64,000 nt of DNA from NCBI RefSeq assembly GCF_009931695.1, contig NZ_CP048000.1, forward strand, positions 3,179,501 to 3,243,500, in the 5' to 3' direction. How positions within the stretch are numbered: the stretch's first letter is position 1; every line of letters begins with the position of its first letter. The notes beneath the pieces are model-generated. The model had not been told where the DNA came from. It saw only the letters and a program-made list of their open reading frames with translations, and did no database searches. Source of the DNA: Anaerocolumna sedimenticola. GTDB lineage: Bacteria; Bacillota; Clostridia; Lachnospirales; Lachnospiraceae. Both the position numbers and the translations under genes were made by a program. Positions 57,366 to 64,000 of this stretch are shown here, piece after piece.

Positions 57366-58841
57366 TTGTTATTAATACTGGAAAAAGTGAAAGAGGTTTT
57401 GGTCTCCATAATACCAATATTTCTGGTAATCATAGTATTAAGTCTGTCTATAACACCTTTAAGCCTTTTTCTTCTGGGAGAATTTATTATCGGAACACTC
57501 TTCATAATTATTGGTATGCCTGTTTTCCTGTTGGGAATCGATATATCCATTACCCCAATCGGTGAGCAGATCAGTGAAACACTAACAAATTCAAATAAGC
57601 TTTGGATTATTCTTTTAGGAGGTGCTTTTTTCGGTTTTATGGCTACCATCGCAGAACCGGATCTATACATTCTGGCAGGACAGGTAAAGAGTGTTACAAA
57701 CGGCAGGTTTGATTCCGGTTTAATGCTTATTTTAGTCTCGGCCGGGATTGGGTTTATGGTAACCTTTGGAATGTTCCGCATATTAAAAAATATAGTTCTT
57801 AAAAATTTTATGACTGCTGTTTATCTCATAGTTCTTTTATTGGCCGTTTTCTCTGAAAATGATTTTATTGCCATTGCCTTTGATGCCTCCGGTTCAACTA
57901 CCGGTTCCATATCCGTACCATTTATACTGGCTCTTTCCGTGGGGGTATCTGCAATGACTCGAAGCAATGAAAAAGAGGAAAATGACGGGTTCGGAATGCT
58001 TGGAATAACTTCGGCGGGAGCAATTATAGCGGTTTTATTCCAGGGGCTTTTATCCAATACGGCATTAGAGGGAGACATTCCCGGAGAAAGTCTGGTATCA
58101 GGTAATTTGCTGCAAATCTTTGGCACAGGTCTTTTAAGTTATGCCAAAGAGGCACTGTTAGCGCTAATGCCTATATTATCTATTTATTTTATTGCCAATG
58201 CTATCTGGATAAAAGTTTCCAAAAATAAATTCAGAAGAATTCTGATAGGGGCAGTTTATACTTATATCGGTCTGATTTTTTTCCTTACAGGGGTTAATAT
58301 TGGTTTTATCCAGGTATGTACGGATGTGGGTTATCACCTGGCTTCGCTTGAAATACCCTGGCTTCTGGTAATGGTAGGTATGCTTTTTGGAGTTATCACT
58401 ATACCGGCAGAGCCTTCCGTTCATATTTTAACACGTCAGATCGAAGATGAAACTGCAGGTTCCATAAAGGCAAAGACGGTTATGTTTGCATTATGTCTGG
58501 GAGTATCGACTGCCGTTGGTTTATCAATACTTAGAATTTTGATTCCTAAACTTCAGTTATGGCATATTTTGCTGCCGGGAATGCTGATAGCTATTGTGCT
58601 GTCTTATATAGTACCGGACATATTTGTCGGAATTGCCTATGATTCGGGAGGGGTTGCAGCCGGAACTATGACCGCAGCTTTCATACTTCCGTATACGCAA
58701 GGTGCAGCAAATTATATTCCCACCGCAAGTATTGTAAAGGACGGCTTTGGTGTAATTGCCTTGGTGGCTATGACTCCGCTGATTACTGTTCAGATTTTAG
58801 GATTGATTTATAAACTAAAGTCGTCAGCACAACTGGAGTGA
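57366..58841 (+). CDS. DUF1538 integral membrane protein, internally duplicated
   Basis: A 491-residue protein with about a dozen hydrophobic segments in two homologous halves. Half 1 has FFGFMATIAEPDLYILAGQV and FDASGSTTGSISVPFILALSVG; half 2 has LFGVITIPAEPSVHILTRQI and YDSGGVAAGTMTAAFILPYTQG. The repeated AEPxxxIL and DxxG(G/S)xxxGxxxxxFIL motifs sit in an inverted or tandem repeat, as in secondary transporters with re-entrant loops. TTG start, AAAGGAAG 7 bases upstream. Two P-II-like genes follow closely, which suggests nucleotide-controlled transport. No substrate is known. Confidence 0.85.
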   Translation: MLLILEKVKEVLVSIIPIFLVIIVLSLSITPLSLFLLGEFIIGTLFIIIGMPVFLLGIDISITPIGEQISETLTNSNKLWIILLGGAFFGFMATIAEPDLYILAGQVKSVTNGRFDSGLMLILVSAGIGFMVTFGMFRILKNIVLKNFMTAVYLIVLLLAVFSENDFIAIAFDASGSTTGSISVPFILALSVGVSAMTRSNEKEENDGFGMLGITSAGAIIAVLFQGLLSNTALEGDIPGESLVSGNLLQIFGTGLLSYAKEALLALMPILSIYFIANAIWIKVSKNKFRRILIGAVYTYIGLIFFLTGVNIGFIQVCTDVGYHLASLEIPWLLVMVGMLFGVITIPAEPSVHILTRQIEDETAGSIKAKTVMFALCLGVSTAVGLSILRILIPKLQLWHILLPGMLIAIVLSYIVPDIFVGIAYDSGGVAAGTMTAAFILPYTQGAANYIPTASIVKDGFGVIALVAMTPLITVQILGLIYKLKSSAQLE

Positions 58842-58879
58842 GAGAAACGTGATGAATGAAAATAGAGAGGAGATCTAAG

Positions 58880-59557
58880 ATGTTAAGTTATAAACTGCCC
58901 GATATCGGATATAGTATGCTGATTGTAATTGTTAGCCGTGGAAAAGGCAGTAAGGTCCTGGACTTTGTAAAAAATATGGGAGCATTGGAAGCGAGTTGTT
59001 TCTACGGACGTGGTACTGTTAAAAATAATGTTTTACAGTTGGTGGAGTTAAATGATGTAAATAAGGAAATTGTATTGTTTATCATACATTCCGAAGAGGA
59101 AGAAGAAATCTTAAGACAGATCAATTTAAAATTCCATTTGGATAAACCTAACCAGGGAATTGCTTTTACCACATCCCTTGCAGCTTTTCATAAAATGAAA
59201 AGTGATGCTGCATTCAAGTATAATACTAATTCTTATTCAGCTCAGAAAAGAGGAAAATATACCGCCCTTTTGATCATTATGGATAAAGGAAAAGCGGATT
59301 CGGTTATTGAAATAAGCCAGAAAGCCGGTTATTACGGCGGAACTATTGTTAAGGCCCGGGGAATGGCGGGTAAACTTAACATTATTCTTGACAAACAGGT
59401 TGAGCCGGAGAAAGAAGCGGTACTTATGTTAACGGAGAATAAAAGGGCATATAAACTGGCTTCACTGTTAACCAAGCATTTTAAACTGAAACAGCCTAAT
59501 ACAGGAATACTGGTTATGTTTGAACTAAACAGAACTTTAGGGCTGTTTCAGACGTAG
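58880..59557 (+). CDS. Tandem P-II-like protein
   Basis: A 225-residue protein with two P-II-like ferredoxin-fold domains: residues 10-100 (YSMLIVIVSRGKGSKVLDFVKNMGALEASCFYGRGT to NQGIAFTTSL) and 125-220 (YTALLIIMDKGKADSVIEISQKAGYYGGTIVKARG to NTGILVMFEL). The GGTIVKARG block corresponds to the start of the T-loop; no Tyr uridylylation motif is apparent. The start at 58880 has GAGAGGAG 7 bases upstream. It lies 38 bases after the DUF1538 gene. Probably a soluble effector-binding regulator of that membrane protein. Confidence 0.8.
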   Translation: MLSYKLPDIGYSMLIVIVSRGKGSKVLDFVKNMGALEASCFYGRGTVKNNVLQLVELNDVNKEIVLFIIHSEEEEEILRQINLKFHLDKPNQGIAFTTSLAAFHKMKSDAAFKYNTNSYSAQKRGKYTALLIIMDKGKADSVIEISQKAGYYGGTIVKARGMAGKLNIILDKQVEPEKEAVLMLTENKRAYKLASLLTKHFKLKQPNTGILVMFELNRTLGLFQT

Positions 59558-59580
59558 AAGTAAAGGCGGGAGGTAGCGAT

Positions 59581-59901
59581 TTGAATCAATTTATGACAAT
59601 AGTAACGGTTCCCATGGGGCACTCGGAAAAAATACTAAAAGCAGCATGCCAGGCCGGTGCCAATGGAGGCACGGTTCTCAAAGCACGTGGGGCAGGAAAA
59701 TCTACAAAGGCAGATTTGTTTCATTTTCGGGTAGAACCGGAAGAAGAAATCGTAATCATTATGGCAACCCAGGAAATTACTGAAAAATTAAGTGAAGGAG
59801 TTCATGAATTATATAAAGATAACTCTAAAAGTTCCGCAACCTTATTTGTGTTGCCGATAGACTGCCTGAGTCATGTAAACAGTCTGGAGTTTGATGTCTA
59901 A
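59581..59901 (+). CDS. P-II-like protein, single domain
   Basis: A 106-residue P-II-like protein: MTIVTVPMGHSEKILKAACQAGANGGTVLKARGAGKSTKADLFHF, then VEPEEEIVIIMATQEITEKLSEGVHELYKDNSKSSATLFVLP. The GGTVLKARG block is shared with the upstream tandem protein. TTG start at 59581, GGGAGG 6-7 bases upstream. It is third in the DUF1538 operon. Three P-II-like domains on two chains could form a pseudo-trimer of mixed composition; that is inference. Confidence 0.8.
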   Translation: MNQFMTIVTVPMGHSEKILKAACQAGANGGTVLKARGAGKSTKADLFHFRVEPEEEIVIIMATQEITEKLSEGVHELYKDNSKSSATLFVLPIDCLSHVNSLEFDV

Positions 59902-60171
59902 TTTTGCAGCAACCCATGTTTTTATGTTTTGCATTCCGTGAATTTTTCAGATATCATTATTGAATTGTCTGAACAGGTGGGGTATAATTAATATTTGCAT
60001 TTATAACAAGTAAATATTAAATAAATAATCGTTCTGGTTGACAAATCTATGGAACACTCCTATTATAAAATTCGTATTAAATTAATAGGATAAGTAAGAA
60101 TGAGATAGAAAAGATGAAACAGATTATATTCTGTTATGAGATAAAGTAAACAGAAAGGTGCAGGTGCTATA

Positions 60172-61281
60172 ATGATTTATTTGGATTATGCAGCTAATAC
60201 ACCGGTTGATAAAGGGGTATTGGATACATTTTATGATATATCTTTAACTTATATAGGAAATCCCAATTCACCTCATACTTTGGGAGACAAAGCTAGAGAG
60301 AGGATGGAACAATCTACGGAACAGATTGCAAATCTTCTGGGAGCAAAAGCGAATGAAGTGATTTATACTTCAGGTGCAAGTGAATCGAATAATATGGCCA
60401 TAAAAGGCATAACTTCCAGTTATTTACGATATGGTAAACATATTATCACAACCTATCTGGAACATGCTTCCGTGACCGGACCGATAACAAAATTGCAAAA
60501 TGACGGGTATGATGTGGATTTTGTTAATCTTAAGGATAACGGGCAGGTAGACCTTAATCATCTGAAGGAGTTAATGAGGGACGATACTATTTTAGTTTCT
60601 GTTTGTTATGTAGACAGTGAAGTAGGAACCATACAGCCGATTGAAGAAATAAGTAGAATCGTTCATGCAAAACCACATTGTTTTTTACATGTTGATGCCA
60701 CACAGGCAGTCGGTAAAATACCGGTGAGCTTTGAAAATATCGACTTAATGACATTTTCCGGTCATAAATTTTACGGATTAAACGGATGCGGAATCCTGTT
60801 AAAAAAGGAAGCCATTATGCTGGAACCATTAATCCATGGGGGCCTTAGTACGACTTCTTTTCGGAGCGGTACACCTATGCTTGCACTGGCTGCGGCAACG
60901 GAGAAAGCTCTGACCATAGGAATAGAGAATCTTGCTGTCCGTTATGAATATGTAAATGAATTAAACAAGGAATTAAGAGAGGCTTTTAAGGCTTATCCAG
61001 CTATCAAAATAAATACACCAGCAGAGGGTTCCCCTTATATTTTAAATATCAGCATAAAAGGGGTAAATACCAATCAGCTGCAAAATGAATTAAACAAAAG
61101 GGATATCTGTGTGGCAACCAAATCGGCCTGCTGCGCGCCCAATACGGTTTCAAGACCGGTATATGCTATGACCAAGGATCGTAAGGCAGCCTTGTCAACT
61201 CTTCGAATCAGTTTAAGTCATTTAACCACCATGGATGAAATTGATTTCTTCCTGGACAATTTTAAGCAGGTTTTGCAATAG
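60172..61281 (+). CDS. Cysteine desulfurase, NifS/IscS-like
   Basis: A 369-residue PLP enzyme taking sulfur from cysteine as a persulfide. IYLDYAANTP, TSGASESNNMAIKG, YLEHASV, HVDATQAVGKIP and the PLP lysine in FSGHKFYGLNG are clear, and the catalytic Cys lies in KSACCAP. The tRNA-thiolation type TtcA-like gene starts 13 bases after its stop codon, so it likely supplies sulfur for tRNA modification and not for the suf system. GAAAGGTG precedes the start. Confidence 0.93.
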   Translation: MIYLDYAANTPVDKGVLDTFYDISLTYIGNPNSPHTLGDKARERMEQSTEQIANLLGAKANEVIYTSGASESNNMAIKGITSSYLRYGKHIITTYLEHASVTGPITKLQNDGYDVDFVNLKDNGQVDLNHLKELMRDDTILVSVCYVDSEVGTIQPIEEISRIVHAKPHCFLHVDATQAVGKIPVSFENIDLMTFSGHKFYGLNGCGILLKKEAIMLEPLIHGGLSTTSFRSGTPMLALAAATEKALTIGIENLAVRYEYVNELNKELREAFKAYPAIKINTPAEGSPYILNISIKGVNTNQLQNELNKRDICVATKSACCAPNTVSRPVYAMTKDRKAALSTLRISLSHLTTMDEIDFFLDNFKQVLQ

Positions 61282-61294
61282 ATGGGAGAAGATC

Positions 61295-62152
61295 ATGGAT
61301 AATTATATCGATGTGGAAAGAAGTATTATTAAAAGATTCCGGAAAGAGATCTGGAGAAAATTTATTTCTGCGGTAAATGAGTATCAGTTAATTAAAGAAG
61401 GGGATAAAATAGCCGTATGTATCTCCGGCGGCAAGGATTCCATGCTTTTGGCAAAATGTATGCAGGAGCTGCAAAGACATGGTAAAGTAAAATTCGAAAC
61501 AGTTTTTTTGGTTATGAATCCCGGTTATAATGAATATAACAAACAGGTTATTTTAAATAATGCGGAATATTTAAATATACCCATTCATATGTTTGAAACC
61601 GATATTTTTGACATTGTTGCAACGGTGGAGGAATCTCCCTGTTATCTGTGTGCGAGAATGCGCAGAGGATATTTGTATAAACATGCAAAAGAACTGGGCT
61701 GTAACAAAATCGCATTAGGCCATCATTTTGACGATGTTATTGAAACGGTTCTTATGAGTATGTTGTACAGCGGGCAGATGAAAGGAATGATGCCAAAACT
61801 CCATAGTACAAATTATGAAGGAATGGAATTAATCAGGCCGTTATACATGGTTAAGGAGGCAGATATCATTGCCTGGAGAAAATATAATAACCTGCAGTTT
61901 ATCCAATGTGCCTGCCGGTTTACCGAGAATTGCATGTTAGGAGATAACGGAGGCGGCTCCAAACGTCAGGAAATGAAAGAGTTAATCAAGAAATTCAGGC
62001 AGACAAGCTCTATAATAGATATGAATATCTTCCGCAGTGTTCATAATGTTAATCTGGATACCATGATAGGGTATCAGAAAAAACAGGTATTTCATAGTTT
62101 TTTAGACGATTACGATACGGATATCAGCAGTGTGAATTCGGAAAATGAGTAG
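61295..62152 (+). CDS. TtcA-like tRNA thiolase (PP-loop ATPase)
   Basis: A 285-residue N-type ATP pyrophosphatase. The PP-loop is VCISGGKDSMLLAKCM; the CxxC pair is CYLCARMRRG and a third Cys lies in QCACRFTENC. HHFDDVIETVLMSMLYSGQMKGM is typical of the TtcA/TtuA group, which thiolate tRNA with an Fe-S cluster. GGGAGAAG precedes the ATG at 61295. Coupling with a cysteine desulfurase gene and queA downstream points to tRNA modification; the exact nucleotide is not evident. Confidence 0.88.
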   Translation: MDNYIDVERSIIKRFRKEIWRKFISAVNEYQLIKEGDKIAVCISGGKDSMLLAKCMQELQRHGKVKFETVFLVMNPGYNEYNKQVILNNAEYLNIPIHMFETDIFDIVATVEESPCYLCARMRRGYLYKHAKELGCNKIALGHHFDDVIETVLMSMLYSGQMKGMMPKLHSTNYEGMELIRPLYMVKEADIIAWRKYNNLQFIQCACRFTENCMLGDNGGGSKRQEMKELIKKFRQTSSIIDMNIFRSVHNVNLDTMIGYQKKQVFHSFLDDYDTDISSVNSENE

Positions 62153-62246
62153 AATAAGAAGAATAGAATAAAAAGAATAGTATAAAACAACCTTTATGCA
62201 ATAAAGGTTTTAGTACGTTTCAACGTAGACGAAGTAGGAGAATCAT

Positions 62247-63305
62247 ATGACAAAACAAGATTTTTATTTTGATTTACCGGAAGAATTAATAGCTCAGGAC
62301 CCGCTTCCTGACCGGTCCAGTTCACGGCTGTTAGTACTTAATAAAGATACCGGTGAAACAGAGCATAAAATATTTAAGGATATTATTGATTATTTAAAGC
62401 CGGGAGATTGCCTGGTGATTAATAATACGAAAGTAATTCCTGCCAGATTAATCGGTGAAAAAGAAGGGACCGGTGCGAAAGTTGAGATCCTGCTTCTTAA
62501 ACGGCAGGAAAATGATATCTGGGAAGCTTTGGTTAAACCAGGTAAAAAGGCTAAGGTAGGTACTAAGATCAGTTTTGGTAATGGTTTACTAACCTGCGAA
62601 GTTATTAAAATCGTAGATGAGGGGAACCGGTTAGTTCAGTTTTATTATGAGGGAATCTTTGAAGAGATTCTGGATCAATTAGGACAAATGCCGCTTCCGC
62701 CTTATATAACCCATCAGTTAGAGGATAAAAACCGGTATCAGACCGTGTATGCAAAGTATGAAGGATCGGCCGCAGCACCCACCGCAGGTTTGCATTTTAC
62801 GACGGAATTATTGAAATGTATTGCAGAGAAAGGGATTATCATAGCCAATGTTACCCTTCATGTGGGTCTGGGAACTTTCCGACCCGTTAAAGAAGAGAAT
62901 ATCTTAGAACACCATATGCATTCGGAGTTCTATATTATTGAACCGGAAGAGGCGGAAAAAATTAATAATGCCAAGAAAAACGGCGGAAGAATCATATGTG
63001 TTGGAACTACCAGCTGCAGAACCGTAGAATCCGCAGCAGATGAACAGGGGTTTGTAAAAGCAGGAAGCGGGGATACGGAGATTTTTATTTATCCCGGATA
63101 CCAGTTTAAGGTGCTGAATGCCTTAATTACTAACTTCCATTTACCGGAGTCCACATTGATTATGTTAGTATCAGCCTTAGCAGGCAGGGAAAATGTTCTA
63201 AAGGCTTATGAACTGGCGGTAAAAGAACGGTACCGTTTTTTTAGTTTCGGGGATGCCATGTTTGTGACAAACAATCTAAAAGTTACAAATATTAACAATA
63301 ATTGA
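62247..63305 (+). CDS. queA: S-adenosylmethionine:tRNA ribosyltransferase-isomerase
   Basis: A 352-residue QueA, the step that adds the epoxycyclopentane ring in queuosine synthesis. [79 protein letters not shown] and [15 protein letters not shown] are the family blocks. Length is normal. GTAGGAGAATCAT precedes the ATG. The tgt gene often found next is not seen; a terminator follows. Confidence 0.96.
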   Translation: MTKQDFYFDLPEELIAQDPLPDRSSSRLLVLNKDTGETEHKIFKDIIDYLKPGDCLVINNTKVIPARLIGEKEGTGAKVEILLLKRQENDIWEALVKPGKKAKVGTKISFGNGLLTCEVIKIVDEGNRLVQFYYEGIFEEILDQLGQMPLPPYITHQLEDKNRYQTVYAKYEGSAAAPTAGLHFTTELLKCIAEKGIIIANVTLHVGLGTFRPVKEENILEHHMHSEFYIIEPEEAEKINNAKKNGGRIICVGTTSCRTVESAADEQGFVKAGSGDTEIFIYPGYQFKVLNALITNFHLPESTLIMLVSALAGRENVLKAYELAVKERYRFFSFGDAMFVTNNLKVTNINNN

Positions 63306-63353
63306 GTGAGGTAAAATCTCAGTAATACTGTAAAAATGAAAAAGAGATAGATG

Positions 63354-63391
63354 AAAGCCCGGAGAACATAAGGTTCTAAGGGCTTTTTTTA
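63354..63391 (+). terminator. Terminator after queA
   Basis: AAAGCCC-GGAGAAC (63354-63367) pairs with GTTCTAA-GGGCTTT (63373-63386), followed by T. Confidence 0.85.
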
Positions 63392-63400
63392 TCACTTCTG

Positions 63401-63440
63401 AAAAACTGAGAAAAACTGTGAAAAACTGTGAAAAACTGTA
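63401..63440 (+). repeat. Four tandem 10-bp repeats
   Basis: AAAAACTGAG, AAAAACTGTG, AAAAACTGTG and AAAAACTGTA follow head to tail. The rest of the gap (63441-63658) is AT-rich with no gene. Confidence 0.85.
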
Positions 63441-63658
63441 GGGAAAACTTGGATTTAGTTAAACATAGAATTAGCGTAATTGACATTTAAATATTGGTAG
63501 CTGGTAATTAAAATCATATTAATTTTAGCTTATCCCCTATAACACTTATTATATTAGTTATTGTAATAAAAATATTATATAACATAAAAAGCATTAAATA
63601 TTTAAATATTTGGCTTCAATACTCATATATAATAATAATTATAAATTTTGGAGATTTT

Positions 63659-64000
63659 ATGGATATATATGTAGTTCAACAAGATGATAATATATCTAAA
63701 ATCGCTGCAAGATATGGAATTACAATAGAGCGAATAGTAAAAGATAATGGATTGGAATATCCTTTTAATTTAGCCATAGGGCAAGCTTTAATAATTACTT
63801 TTCCTAAGCAATCTCATATTGTACAAGAAGGAGACACAGTACAAAGTATTGCAGATTCTTATAATGTAACAATCATGCAAATATTAAGGAATAACCCATA
63901 TCTGACCATCAGGGAACCTTTAATAGGTGAAACGCTGGTTATAAGTTATTATACGAGCGGGAGTATAGCGACCAATGGATTTTCTTTTCCTTATATACGG
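63659..64000 (+). CDS. LysM-domain protein, N-terminal part (spore GH18-type)
   Basis: The first 114 codons of a protein that runs off the window. Two LysM modules are visible: IYVVQQDDNISKIAARYGITIERIVKDNGLEYPFNLAIGQALII and HIVQEGDTVQSIADSYNVTIMQILRNN. They lead into SGSIATNGFSFPYIR, the usual entry into a GH18 domain of spore-cortex or spore-coat proteins such as YaaH. No signal peptide. TTTGGAGA precedes the ATG by 5 bases. The GH18 part is inferred. Confidence 0.8.
   Translation, partial: MDIYVVQQDDNISKIAARYGITIERIVKDNGLEYPFNLAIGQALIITFPKQSHIVQEGDTVQSIADSYNVTIMQILRNNPYLTIREPLIGETLVISYYTSGSIATNGFSFPYIR

Overview
The window is a low-GC, AT-rich chromosomal segment of an anaerobic, spore-forming Clostridia species, most likely Lachnospiraceae. 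Supporting signs are a group-B-like [FeFe] hydrogenase, a class-II galT, a two-subunit [4Fe-4S] serine dehydratase, a SufU-type scaffold, a T-box in front of ilvB, a tandem glycine riboswitch in front of gcvT, a Csp-like S8 protein of spore germination type, a LysM spore protein, and the GH51/GH130/GH3/GH38 content of a plant- or glycan-degrading gut or soil anaerobe. No rRNA, tRNA, prophage or CRISPR array was found.

Layout. 1-5.6 kb: end of sufU, a ferredoxin, the hydrogenase, a frameshifted TetR gene and a four-domain CoA-disulfide/persulfide reductase. 5.9-10.5 kb: HD phosphohydrolase, pyruvate kinase, acetyltransferase, cell-wall amidase. 10.6-13.5 kb (minus strand): ilvB-ilvN behind a T-box, with ilvB broken twice. 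13.49-15.13 kb: a complete IS1202-like (ISNCY) insertion sequence with 28-bp flanking direct repeats, sitting just upstream of the ilv promoter. 15.2-19.9 kb: TetR/oleate hydratase divergent pair and a Csp-like S8 protein lacking the catalytic His. 20-27.4 kb: riboswitch-controlled gcvT-gcvH-gcvPA-gcvPB plus lipoate ligase and dihydrolipoamide dehydrogenase, a complete glycine cleavage set. 27.9-34.7 kb: arabinofuranosidase, an ArsR-type regulator with a large extra domain, and galK-galE-galT (Leloir). 34.9-36.5 kb: sdaAB-sdaAA. 36.9-39.3 kb: PadR/DUF1700/DUF4097/PspC envelope cluster. 39.5-40.9 kb: MarR operon with paired operators. 41-44.4 kb: argS and a DUF815 AAA ATPase. 44.5-47.8 kb: Fur-box controlled feoA-feoA-feoB-fur-like-FeoB-associated small protein. 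48-53.6 kb: LacI regulator, GH130 phosphorylase, a GH38 remnant and GH3, a mannoside locus that seems to have lost genes. 54-57.2 kb: GntR/ABC operon and a sigma-factor/membrane fusion. 57.4-59.9 kb: DUF1538 membrane protein with three P-II-like domains encoded on two genes. 60.2-63.3 kb: cysteine desulfurase, TtcA-like thiolase and queA (tRNA modification). The window ends in a LysM protein.

Three things stand out. First, four clear +1-restorable frameshifts (tetR, ilvB twice, feoB), all at short homopolymers one base too short, suggest systematic assembly errors or, less likely, real inactivation. Second, the DUF1538/P-II module is a candidate uncharacterised nucleotide-sensing transport system. 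Third, several long nested hairpins (up to 142 bp) lie between genes.
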